Translations under genes and position numbers: made by a program
Part shown: positions 12,146-26,901 of the stretch, in pieces
How the letters are laid out: each line of letters begins with the position of its first letter
How positions within the stretch are numbered: position 1 is the first letter of the stretch
Notes under the pieces: generated by a model
Seen by the model: only the letters and a program-made list of their open reading frames with translations
Told to the model about the DNA's origin: nothing
Databases searched by the model: none
Origin: Lamellibrachia columna
Lineage: Eukaryota; Annelida; Polychaeta; Sabellida; Siboglinidae
Assembly: GCA_963662155.1 (NCBI GenBank)
Contig: OY759264.1
Span: 12,107,315 to 12,171,314, forward strand
Reading direction: 5' to 3'
DNA: 64,000 nt

Positions 12146-13400
12146 CTGACAACAACAACAATAATGCAGGTTCCTGATAGAGCACTAAATAATTACAAAT
12201 AAACGCACTTCACACTAAGTTAATGATAAAAATAAGTGTAGAATAAGGGGCATTTCACTATTGTTGACATTTATCTATTCGTAAAAGTGCACTAATTCTC
12301 AGACCCCTGAATTAGTACTTTAAAATGCTGATAATATTGGAGATTGAAAAATATATCGATGTAACCATGTCATGACACGATGTATGTATATAGAACATAC
12401 AACAGTAACCATCATAATATGTTTACAAACATTTATCTCTGACAATTATGTTAAAGCTTTGTATTTTCCCCACAACTCCATGGTGTCATATTGATGACTG
12501 TTTTCCACGATGTTGTGAATGTACAAGTTGTCGTATTGTGCTGCAGCACCGCGCGGTGAATGGTTACACTAATTAAAACAACAGTAGTTCTGAAACAGTT
12601 TACCGCACGGAGCTGCATGATGCCAAAAGTGGTCATATTTCGCCTATGATCGACATTAAAAAAATTAGTACACTGGCCTTGACCCTTTAGTATGGTTTGT
12701 ATAAATTGGTAAATGTCCACAATTGTGAACTGCCCGGTCCATAAGTGTTGTATATAAAGTGACAAAGTACAGTTGACATAAATTAATAATAAATAAGTAA
12801 ATAAACAACTAAGATTACAAAATAGAAAGTAATGTTTACTTACATGTGGAAATAAGTGTTTATATCAAGGCAGGAAGTGATGGCGAAATAAGTATGTTTT
12901 CGAAATTCTGTTAAGGCCTGTGCCTAGCACTCACATTTGTGGAAGTTGTACTACATTTGTTGGTCTGTCATGGCAGTTAGACTATCCAATTGTTTTCGAC
13001 AGTGATAATATATTCAGAAACCCTCCATATGTCTGATTACACAACATGGTCTATCAACCTCCCTGTTTGATTAACCTTTTGAATATCCCCAGGCAGTTCA
13101 GACCATCTACCTGACAACGTTTTGTTCCTAAACCTAAGCTTAACCTGGGCAAGCGCTTTCTGGAATGAACGCCCCATCACTTTAATATCATCTGAAACTA
13201 TAGCTATGTTCCGCAAAAAATCCCAAAAGATATTTTATCGAAATTGCATTTCCACCCTAAATCCTCGGCGGTCCCTCGATCTGATGATGACTTTTGAGCA
13301 TCCCTATTCATGATGTCATGCTTAGTGATTCTGGTTTATTGTGCCTATGAATTCTGATCACTGAGGATTTCTGCACAACAGAAGTTTCATTACTTTTTAC

Positions 13401-13450
13401 CTCACGTGTGACGTGGTGTTCACTGCCTTTCTTTGTAGATTTCAGCTCGG
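13401..13450 (-). CDS. Coiled-coil gene, exon D (small)
   Basis: A 50-nt segment with acceptor TTTCTTTGCAG and donor GAG/GTAAAA. Called from splice signals and position in the exon series; coding content too short to judge alone. Confidence 0.4.
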
Positions 13451-13973
13451 CTGCAAAGAAAAGGTGACATAAAGATTAAAAATTTCATATCTTAGCATTT
13501 AACTGACGCAACTAGTTGAGCGTCTCATATATTATTAAAATACCGAAATTCTCTTAACTTTTTCACTCAAAGTTCATCTAAGTTAACAATGTTATACCTC
13601 ATGTTTTAATCAATTTGTTGCTGTAATATTTTACAGAAATTGTATATAAAACAGGAATTCATAAAAATTTGCATAAATCACTGGTCTTGAAGCCATCTTT
13701 CTTTTTCAAAAAGTTGCGATATTGAATTCGTTAGTATTTTCAACATCTGGGTTGGTTAAAAACAATATCCTTACAAAACATGCTACTATCGTGATCTTTG
13801 GTATCTTAATATTAAAATGCACAATATTATTTTGAAATAAAACGAGCCAGTATTACAAAACAAAAAGATTGTTTTATAGCAGTCAAATAATAAATCATTG
13901 AATGAAAATCACTGCAGATCCCCTAGTTACTTTCAGGTTAGATTTTATCCGAAGAATCAGCGAACTGTCGTAC

Positions 13974-14121
13974 CTTCAAGTATTGCCACCTGGTGTTGAT
14001 GTTTGGCGATCATCTCCCGCCCCATCATCTGCATCTCACTTATCTGCATCCTTGCTGCCTCGAGTTCTTCATCTGCTTCGTGGCAGTCTTGTTTAAGGCG
14101 TGCAATATTCGCTAGGTGGAG
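13974..14121 (-). CDS. Coiled-coil gene, exon E
   Basis: Acceptor GTTCACAG and donor GAAG/GTACGA. Encodes NIARLKQDCHEADEELEAA and then RMQISEMQMMGREMIAKHQ with a final QVAILE. Its second half is homologous to exon G (SEM, M-G-x-EMI, QQV, LE), and both end at the same codon phase after LE, so they arose by exon duplication. Confidence 0.6.
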
Positions 14122-15087
14122 CTGTGAACAACCAAATGGGTGTCCTTGGCAGCATGAAAGTCTTTTCATGGCTGGGTAGATTCTTACAGTATGGAAATAT
14201 TGTTAATTGTTTGTATTTTCTATTGATTGTAGCACAACTCCTCCGAGTGCTATCTATATAACCCAGTCCACCTGTCTGCTCTAGTCCAGCTGTTAGACTG
14301 CTCAGCAAGGTCGATGAACGGCAAGACCAATGTTCATAAATAGATAATGGTCAAATTGTTTTTTTAAATTGTGGTCTATTAAAACACATTTGTGTGGTCA
14401 AGATGTTGGGCAGTCAAGATGTTGTGCCGTCAAGATGTTGTGCGGTCAAGAAGTTGGAATATAGTTTTATCCTATATATCAGTTTATAATACAAACGACC
14501 AGACTTCGCACCTTTAACCGTTTCAATGCCAGCGAGCCAATATCACTGATAACCTATTTTACAATGAAATGCCACGCATCCGAATTCGCCGATTCCATTT
14601 TGCAACATCTACTGCCATTGGCAGGAAAGCAACGCCATTGATGAAAATTAGCCAATGAGGTTAAACGTTACAAAACAGACACATTCAGTTGCTGTTATAT
14701 CAATGATGCATACATATTTGCATGCCTTTTAAGCACAAATAAAAATGGAAGTCGTAACCCGAAACCGAAATGTTGCATGTTTACCAGCCAAATGTATCGG
14801 ACGACGGTCAAAGCGTTAATGTTAATGAAAGCAAGTCATGTTGTGTTACCTGACTATTACATATCCAGTATTAAATAGAAAATTGTCTCCCCTTTCAAGG
14901 AAATATATATAGTTTACTTGGTGAAATGTGCTCACTAAACACATCAAAATACAAGTTTAGAACGTGTTGTTTTAAAAAAGGCCTGGCGCTTCTTGTGTGT
15001 CCGTGCAGTTTTGGCTGGCACCGAAACGGTTAAGTAAAGAGACATGATATTGAGATGGCACGAGACTAACAAAACAGGTTTCCTTAC

Positions 15088-15134
15088 CTCAGATGAGGCT
15101 GACTCCTGCGTCTCTCTCGTTGATATCAGGTCCG
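15088..15134 (-). CDS. Coiled-coil gene, exon F (small)
   Basis: A 47-nt segment between CTTCCTTCCACAG and GAG/GTAAGG, both near consensus. Peptide about ADLISTRETQESASSE. Supported mainly by the splice sites and by lying between exons E and G. Confidence 0.45.
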
Positions 15135-16254
15135 CTGTGGAAGGAAGTTCAAAGAAATGAACAAAGTCTTTAAACACGTGATGAATAACCAAACAAAAAG
15201 TCAATAGTAAAATATTTCTAAAGTAGATAACAGAAATGTGAATGAATCACTACTAAACTAAGTCTACATGAGACAATGACACTGCTGCATTTAACTGCAG
15301 CTAAAGACAACAATATTGTGCCACGCTGCAGCTTAGTGTATAACACTGTATAGCCCCATGCAGCAATGACCAAATCAATTAAATATATATATTTTTTATT
15401 ATTATTTTTATAGCTTTTATTTACATGTTTTTTACTTTTTATTATTTACATAGACCAAAGAATTTACTGTATTTGACTAATTACAGATGTTTCTATATTT
15501 GTAGTTTTAAATTTGTACGATCTTATGATGTATACACCATTAGCATTGTACAACGGGCACTAATCTATAGACTTCTGAAATTGTGTGAAATGTCACTTCA
15601 AAAACAGGTCATTTTTGTATCAGTTGTTGCTACACTACTGTACTGCAGTTGTCATATGACGTTGGAAATTAAATTTTTTTTATTTGATTTGATACGTCCT
15701 TGTAGCATACATTTTATATATCGGGCGATCAAGCTGAAATCTGTTTACACACAATGGCTTTACATCGCCACAATAATGACACCATCTTGTGTGAACACAG
15801 TATCAACAAACTAAAACTTCTTCAAATCATTTAGCCCATTGTGAATCAGGTTCGGAGATGTTAAAATTTGTAGGGTGTGAATTTATTGAGTAATATGTGC
15901 AGTCAGTTTAATAAGGTGCTTTTGTTAAAATCATCCAAATTATTGACCTGATCAGGTAACTTGCAAAAATGTAAATAGCCTTGTGTCATAGCATACACAA
16001 GCAGACTATACACATCCAGTTTTGCCCTTTATTTGCCAAAATTTCAGTTCAACCAAACCAAAATTTCATAGTTGGCCCGATAATTTTATCAAAACTAAAT
16101 ACAAAATTTCCACGAACGAGCTAGCATGTCGTAGTTGATACTAGATAGGTTCAATTATTGCAAAATTAATATGAAATGAGACAAGCGAAAAATCAAATAG
16201 CAGAAGCCGTTTTAATATACTGATATGGCCAGACCATCGCCAGGGAAGTCATAC

Positions 16255-16341
16255 CTTCCAGTTCTGCAACTTGCTGCTGCAGATTCCGGATCATCTCGGT
16301 GCCCATCGCTTTCATCTTAGCCATCTCTGATCTCGCAGTCT
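16255..16341 (-). CDS. Coiled-coil gene, exon G
   Basis: Donor GGAAG/GTATGA and acceptor CTATACTACAG. Encodes SEMAKMKAMGTEMIRNLQQQ then VAELE, a coiled-coil unit related to exon E. The acceptor lies exactly at the edge of the 30-bp minisatellite, whose every unit contains the same TACTACAG acceptor-like word. Confidence 0.6.
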
Positions 16342-17552
16342 CTGTAGTATAGCTTGTGTCCCTCTTCACCGCTGTAGTACAGCTTGTGTCCCCCTTCACA
16401 ACTGTAGTACAGCTTGTGTCCCCCTTCACCACTGTAGTACAGCTTGTGTCCCTCTTCACCGCTGTAGTACAGCTTGTGTCCCTCTTCACCGCTGTAGTAC
16501 AGCTTGTGTCCCTCTTCACCACTGTAGTACAGCTTGTGTCCCCCTTCACCACTGTAGTACAGCTTGTGTCACTCTTCACCACTGTAGTACAGCTTGTGTC
16601 CCCCTTCACAACTGTAGTACAGCTTGTGTCCCTCTTCACCACTGTAGTACAGCTTGTGTCCCCCTTCACAACTGTAGTACAGCTTGTGTCCCTCTTCACT
16701 GCTGTAGTACAGCTTGTGTCCCTCTTCACCGCTGTAGTACAGCTTGTGTCCCTCTTCACCACTGTAGTACAGCTTGTGTCCCCCTTCACCACTGTAGTAC
16801 AGCTTGTGTCCCCCTTCACCACTGTAGTACAGCTTGTGTCCCTCTTCACCACTGTAGTACAGCTTGTGTCCCCCTTCACCGCTGTAGTACAGCTTGTGTC
16901 CCCCTTCACCACTGTAGTACAGCTTGTGTCACTCTTCACCACTGTAGTACAGCTTGTGTCCCTCTTCACCACTGTAGTACAGCTTGTGTCCCCCTTCACA
17001 ACTGTAGTACAGCTTGTGTCCCCCTTCACCACTGTAGTACAGCTTGTGTCCCTCTTCACCACTGTAGTACAGCTTGTGTCCCCCTTCACCACTGTAGTAC
17101 AGCTTGTGTCCCTCTTCACCGCTGTAGTACAGCTTGTGTCCCTCTTCACCGCTGTAGTACAGCTTGTGTCCCCCTTCACCACTGTAGAACAGCTTGTGTC
17201 ACTCTTCACCACTGTAGTACAGCTTGTGTCCCCCTTCACCACTGTAGTACAGCTTGTGTCCCCCTTCACCACTGTAGTACAGCTTGTGTCACTCTTCACC
17301 ACTGTAGTACAGCTTGTGTCCCTCTTCACCGCTGTAGTACAGCTTGTGTCCCTCTTCACCGCTGTAGTACAGCTTGTGTCCCCCTTCACCACTGTAGTAC
17401 AGCTTGTGTCACTCTTCACCACTGTAGTACAGCTTGTGTCCCCCTTCACCACTTTAGTACAGCTTGTGTCCCCCTTCACCACTGTAGTACAGCTTGTGTC
17501 CCCCTTCACCACTTTAGTACAGCTTGTGTCCCCCTTCACCACTTTAGTACAG
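16342..17552. repeat. 30-bp minisatellite, about 40 copies
   Basis: Unit GTAGTACAGCTTGTGTCCCC plus 10 bases, with C/T and A/G variants shared between units. Because 30 is a multiple of 3 and the unit lacks stops in some phases, long ORFs run through it on both strands (10-residue repeats such as KGDTSCTTVV); they are not evidence of coding. Confidence 0.95.
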
Positions 17553-18389
17553 TTGAACTTCACAAAAACCAGCGCACATGTTTTCGCAAGTAAAATCAAA
17601 TTGCAAAATACTTAATAATTAATTGTAACACATATAAACCATATTGAAATACCAACATATTCTTTCTGAAATGTAGTATCTAAGTTTTAAAAGAACCAAA
17701 AAGAACCGGATGATTAGTGTATTAATGTGTTCTTCGCATACGTTCCCATTCTTCATTATCGCCTAGGCGCATTATTGCTTTGCGTCGTTTTCTAAAATAT
17801 ATATTTTAGGACTTTTGTCGTAAGTAATGTTCCCTGTTTTCACGTGGCTGGCACTGAAATGTATACGTCCCACAAAATGTAATAACATTATAAAATGATC
17901 ACATTATTTTCATTCATAACACTTTGATTATGTATAAATTATTTAACAACCTTTGACAAACTGCTTGTCACTGTCAGTGTCATCCGGTGTTTGTAGAGAC
18001 CTATTCACTGTTAATGGCATAGAACATTTGTCATAGGCAACGCCACAAGGTCACAGTAATACAAGTGGCTAATTAAGTGCATTTGCATGCAAGAGTAAAT
18101 TTTTTTCAACCATGTCTTCGTAATATTATATGGAATTCATTGCATGTTTTCAACCTTTGGCTTTGCTTAGATATGTATGCAGTAGGCATATAATTATTAT
18201 GATTGCAAAAATTCATCTAATTAATTATAATATTGATTACTGTTCTAGGTCAATGGAAAAATAGCAAAATGTTTAAACATGCAATTTGTAAATATAAAAA
18301 TATTTAATATGAAATTCCCATTAAACTACCAAAATAGGAGTGTTTGCTTATCAGCCACTACTTATCAGCCACTACTTGTCAGCCACTGT
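17553..18389. other. No gene seen
   Basis: AT-rich sequence with no ORF, exon-like segment or strong repeat. Confidence 0.5.
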
Positions 18390-18545
18390 CATTGAGGTTA
18401 TGTAATGGTTAGAACACCAGTCTCTCAATAGAGAGAACCCGAGTTCCAATCATTATGATGCTGTTTTGAATCTTGGGCAATTTCACTCATGCCACATTGC
18501 CTCAACTGTATAAATGAGTACTTGATTATAGACAGGGATGTGTGA
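18390..18545 (+). repeat. tRNA-derived SINE
   Basis: A-box-like TGGTTAGAACACC and B-box-like GAGTTCCAATC lie 32 bases apart as in a tRNA, followed by the SINE body word CTTGGGCAATTTCACTCATG and CATTGCCTCAACTG. RNA polymerase III transcription and LINE-dependent movement are family knowledge. Confidence 0.6.
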
Positions 18546-19919
18546 ACGAATAGTCTTTGGCAAAATATAATTTAATTTTGTATTATTATAAAATGTACAA
18601 AGGCTAAACACAGTGAAACAGTTAACATGTAACAGTATTTAAAACAAAATGGAAACTCTCTAAAATGTCCCATAATAGTGCATTGTTTAAAAAAATTATA
18701 AGTAAGAAGTCGTAATATCATTTTAGAGGTGGTTTTGTTTTCCCACAAATCAGTTCAACACATGTTCACAAAAGTGCATGTTTTGATAATCTTATCCTTA
18801 TGCCACGATGCATAGGAGGATAATGTTGCTTAGTATTTAGAAATAATCAAGCACAGTATTACACTACTACATTTCATAAAGCATAAACATGTATACTATT
18901 CCCCTGAAATAATTATGTGAATGGGGCATGTCAACTGATATTTTATTAAGCATTTGAATCACAACCTTCTGAAAGTGTTTCAAATGACATGCCTACAGCC
19001 CCCGGCAAGCTGACTTGCTTACCTTCACTTGCTCACATTTTGAACAGAATGTTTTCATTAGAATGTTGCACACAAGCACAGAGGCCATATTATAAGAACA
19101 TTGACAAGCTGAAAAGAATACAAACATGACCAACTAAGCTTATCCTAGAAGTTCAATGTTTTTTTCATGTCGTTGAGTCATCAGTTCAGATGCATCATTG
19201 CTTATGATGGTTTGCATCTGGCATACTGGTATAATTTTAATTACACACCAGTTACATCATATCTCTTCTAATTCCACCTCAAAAGTACCAATTCTTATTA
19301 TCAATTCCACATTGAAATAACATAATTAAAAAAATTGAGTCAAGACGCAGGCTGACCTCATGACAATACTAAGTGGTGTTCTGGTCCTTGGATTGATATA
19401 TTTACATTTCAGCATTGACATCAATATAGTACTTCAATATTAAAAAAATACACATTTGAAATTACACCCTTTAATGTTAGTAACAACAAAGAAGTCTCAG
19501 TTTCTTCTTTTGTTTGTAGCCATAAATAAAAAATCAATTTAAACATATCCTATAAATACAATTATTGTTATCATCCACTTGGACACTAAGTTGTTATAAT
19601 TCTTGTAACCATTATGTTTGTCTTCAAGCTGTCTCAAAGATATGGTGAAATCATTTGCATCATCGTGGACCTCAAGAATCGTGGAAAGTGCATCACATGG
19701 ATTTATGGAACCACAAACAACTGACGGCGGTTTTGAATTAATGAAGCAATGATGAGTATTGAGTCCAGTTTATGCAGCACAATAATGGACTAGATATTTA
19801 TGCTGGACTGCACCAATGTGACATTGACTGGAATCCAGCATTTGTAAACACAATATTATAATTAATTTTATTATTCATTTGTTTACATACAGTACATGTG
19901 GTGTGTGCTGTATGGTGTG
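18546..19919. other. No gene seen
   Basis: AT-rich, no coding or repeat signal I can support. Confidence 0.5.
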
Positions 19920-20280
<361 letters not shown>

Positions 20281-20449
20281 ATGGGTCAAGTACATAGGCA
20301 ATGTACTTAAGTACAAGTACTTTCAATTTTGTCAAGTCCAAGTACTCATCTAAAAATATAGGCAAGTACAAGTACAAGTACTTTGTGAAAAAATCAAGTA
20401 TTTTAGAGTTTTTTAAAGATTTAACAAGATTTGCCATCTAAGCTAAAGG

Positions 20450-21526
20450 CCCAGGTGGCAAGTGGACAAGGAAGCCACGGGCTTATCGAGAGTCCAACAA
20501 TGTTCATCTACTTATAACCCGCCCTCCTGAGATATGTGTCAACCTTGTTTTTAAACATATTCACGCTGCTAGCAGTTACACAATCTGTAGATAATTTGTT
20601 CCATTCATTTATTGTCCTCTGTGAGAACGAGTACTTCCTGATATCCAATCTACACTGATCCTTTACTAATTTTACCTCATGTCCTCTAGTTCTGCTATCT
20701 TTCTTGAGTGAGAAAAACATATTTCTATCAATATTTTCATACCCATTCAATATCTAAAAAACTTATCTCCTCTTAACCTCCTTGTCTCTAGATTTGTTAA
20801 ACCACATTCTTTCAGGCGTTCTTCATAACTAAGGTCTCTCAGTTCTGGAATAATTTTAGTTGCTCTCCTCTGTATGCATATCTATATCCTTCTTACGATA
20901 TGGTCTCCATGCGTGTATACAGTATTCTAAATGAGGTCTAACTATTGCTTTGTGCAGAGGTATAATTAGCTTTTTTCCTTGTATGTTATGTATATCCTAA
21001 TCAACCGAAGAATTTGATTACCTACCCTTTGAAGCTATAATACCACACTGCTCTGAAACGTTTATATCAGCGCTTATTGTAACTCCTAAGTCCTTTTCTT
21101 TTACATGCAGTAATACCCAGAAGAGTATCTCCCATTTTATAGTTTATATCCAAGTTCCCATGTCCTATATGTAGACATTTACATTTCCCAAAATTGAACA
21201 ACATCTGCCATTTCTCAGACCATTTCACTAATCTGTCTAGATCGTTTTGTAAATGTTGTTTATCACCATCAGTATTAACCTTTCTAAACAGTTTTGTGTC
21301 ATCCGCAAATTTCAGTATGTTACATGTTATACTGTCGTCCAAGTCATTGATATAAATTAAGAATAATATAGGTCCTAATACTGATCCTTGAGGTACCCCA
21401 CTCAAAACTGATTTCGAATTTGAAACTTCTCCATCTACTACAACACACTGTCTTCTGTCAGTCAGTCATTGTTTAGCCATTGTTTTATCCAGTCAGTTAT
21501 GCCATCCCCGATTCTTTTAATTTAAG
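20450..21526 (-). pseudogene. CR1-like LINE, RT C-terminal half
   Basis: Minus-strand fragments read RIGDGITDWI, SGVPQGSVLGPILFLIYIND, FADDTKLF (RT motif C), and the tail DIRKYSFSQRTINEWNKLS with FKNKVDTYLR. Frames change near 21470, 21100 and 20755, so the copy is dead. It supplies the RT half that the LINE at 1-2571 lacks in this window and looks like the same CR1 type. The 5' truncation abuts a GT repeat at 21530. Confidence 0.8.
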
Positions 21527-21529
21527 TAG

Positions 21530-21640
21530 TGTGTGTGTGGGTGGGTGGGTGGGTGGGTGGGTGGGTGGGTGTGGTGTGGTGGGTGTGGTGTGTGTGGTGT
21601 GTGTATGGTGTGTGTGTGGTGTGTGTGGTGTGTGTGTGGT
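21530..21640. repeat. GT/GGGT microsatellite
   Basis: (GGGT)n followed by GTGTGGT units. Confidence 0.9.
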
Positions 21641-25187
<3,547 letters not shown>

Positions 25188-25205
25188 TTGACTAGTTGGT
25201 GTAAT

Positions 25206-25345
25206 TACTTTTTAAAAGGTATTATGTGTCAAACACATGAAAATTTGTTCTGTGCACATTTTGAGGATGCTATGTTTGACAAAACTGGTCAAACTGTGCG
25301 ACTGCGTGAAAGTGCAGTTCCAACAAGGTTTGGTTTTACTTCATT
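25206..25345 (+). pseudogene. THAP zinc-finger fragment
   Basis: Plus-strand reading gives ENLFCAHFEDAMFD and LRESAVPTRFGF, the C-terminal half of a THAP domain (conserved C-x2-HF and AVP). THAP domains bind DNA in P-element-type transposases and host regulators. The N-terminal CxxC part was not found upstream and a CT microsatellite follows, so this is an exon fragment or remnant. Confidence 0.55.
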
Positions 25346-25440
25346 AAAGGCAATTGATCCTCAAACTTGTAACATTGACATTGAGTTGAAACTTCATCAC
25401 ATTATAGATTTGGTCCATATAAATCAATTCCAATTCCAAT

Positions 25441-25628
<188 letters not shown>

Positions 25629-25697
25629 ACGAGAATATATATATATACACGCGCGCACGGGCACACACAAACACGCACACACACATCGGACAAAGCG

Positions 25698-25875
25698 TGT
25701 TATGTTTTCTGATACAATAGTACTCACCAGTCACAATTACTGAAGTAGAAGAGGTTTATTGTAAGAACGGTTGAGAATAGCTGTTGATATAATTGTAGGT
25801 CAAAAGCCGGAAGTGAACCTTAAACCAAATAAGGGGTTCAGTCCTAGGGGTGTCACATATAGGGAGACCACACCA
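25698..25875 (-). repeat. 3' LTR
   Basis: 178 bp, ends TG/CA in element orientation; contains an AATAAA signal (plus-strand TTTATT at 25755-25760). Differs from the 5' LTR by two A/G changes near 25742 and 25798. Confidence 0.95.
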
Positions 25876-25895
25876 ATTCCCTCCTTTCTTTTAAA
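25876..25895 (-). other. Polypurine tract of LTR element
   Basis: On the minus strand the purine run AAAAGAAAGGAGGGAAT directly precedes the 3' LTR, the expected plus-strand primer. Confidence 0.8.
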
Positions 25896-25943
25896 GTCTG
25901 TGTCTTGTAGTAAGAGTTATAGACTTTACTTTAAGGTGACAGT

Positions 25944-26134
25944 AGTAGTAAGCGGAGGTTTTTGGGACCTCAAACTAAATCACGTGACCCAAACATCAAA
26001 GGCAAAACACCCTAATATCGCCCACTGCTTATGAGTGCGCGCAGCCAATCAGATCGCCGCAGAGCGCCCCCTGGCGGTCGTAGCCGAGCGTGCGTAACCT
26101 AAGCGCCCCCTAGCGACGGGAGGAGGAACGAACA
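25944..26134 (+). repeat. Polinton left terminal inverted repeat
   Basis: 191 bp, exact reverse complement of 43311-43501. Holds two GCGCCCCCT(G/A)GCG motifs (26064-26077, 26103-26117) 39 bp apart that resemble the CTCF core. Polinton ends are thought to carry a protein primer for replication. Confidence 0.97.
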
Positions 26135-26210
26135 TGGACCTAGTTACGTTTTTACCGAAGGGTCGTTAACCTAGTAAGGAGACGAACACAATCGTACGGT
26201 GCACACGTAT

Positions 26211-26216
26211 TTTATT
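26211..26216 (-). terminator. Poly(A) signal AATAAA
   Basis: Minus-strand AATAAA about 205 bases after the protease stop, the last gene of the leftward block. Between it and the gene are a CAT-repeat and three imperfect copies of CGCGCCAGAGG (26327-26415). Confidence 0.6.
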
Positions 26217-26420
26217 GAATACAACAAAGCGGCAGCAGCAGTACAAACGAGGCGATCGTATGCGATTGGATACAACGAGTCGGGTATGATGATGATGATG
26301 AAGTCGAGGCGACTTGCGAATGGTGACCATCGCGCCAGAGGTCGCGAACTTACGGGTGTCTCCACCGCGCCAGAGGTTCGAGGGCGAGCTTACGGGTGGA
26401 GCGACCACCGCGCCAGAGGC

Positions 26421-26900
26421 TCAGTATGATACGTTATAGTACGGTATACCCTTTTTCAGCAGGTTGATCCAATCGAACACGCGACAATCGTTAGCGATCA
26501 GATCGGTGTGGAAAGCGTTGACGAAAGTTCTCATAGGAGCGCCGTTACAACGAAGCATGATATAAGTGACGCAATATTGTCCGCAAACGTTAGACACACC
26601 ACTCTGAAGTCTCGTGCTATTATGAGTCCACTCGGAACAGTGTTTGTTCAAGAAGGTGCGGAACGCCGCGTGGCGAGGCGGCAGACCGTACGAACAGAAG
26701 TATTCGCCGCGCCCGTCGGAGGACAGGTACAGCGCTATCCAATGTTCGCCCGGTTCGTCGCCGTCGTCGGTGTTGCACACGAAGGCGATCGGCAAAGCGT
26801 CAATTGTTGCAGGCAGTCCATCTCGGGGTACGACGCCGCCAAAGACGGACGCGGTGTTCGGATCCATCGCCAATAGACGGGCGATCTGCAGGGTGTCCAT
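26421..26900 (-). CDS. PRO: Adenain-like capsid maturation protease
   Basis: 159 residues, the usual size of Polinton C5-family cysteine proteases, which cut virion precursor proteins. His53 lies in GEHWIALYL, the oxyanion Gln99 in LQSGV and the nucleophile Cys106 in VCGQYC, with the same Gln-to-Cys spacing of 7 as adenovirus protease. The acid of the triad, expected as Asp or Glu in the motif YF-x-SYG, is Cys69 here, so activity is uncertain. ATG lies one base after the capsid gene stop, in a chain of overlapping genes starting at 29737. Confidence 0.9.
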   Translation of the reverse strand: MDTLQIARLLAMDPNTASVFGGVVPRDGLPATIDALPIAFVCNTDDGDEPGEHWIALYLSSDGRGEYFCSYGLPPRHAAFRTFLNKHCSEWTHNSTRLQSGVSNVCGQYCVTYIMLRCNGAPMRTFVNAFHTDLIANDCRVFDWINLLKKGIPYYNVSY

Positions 26901-26901
26901 C

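Noticed and set aside
11301..17552. CRISPR-like appearance of 30-bp repeats
   Set aside because: Units are directly adjacent with no unique spacers, in animal DNA without cas genes.
16193..17615. Long ORFs on both strands (468 and 419 residues) of decapeptide repeats
   Set aside because: They are open only because a 30-bp minisatellite lacks stops in those phases; only the short exon G at 16255-16341 has splice and coiled-coil support.
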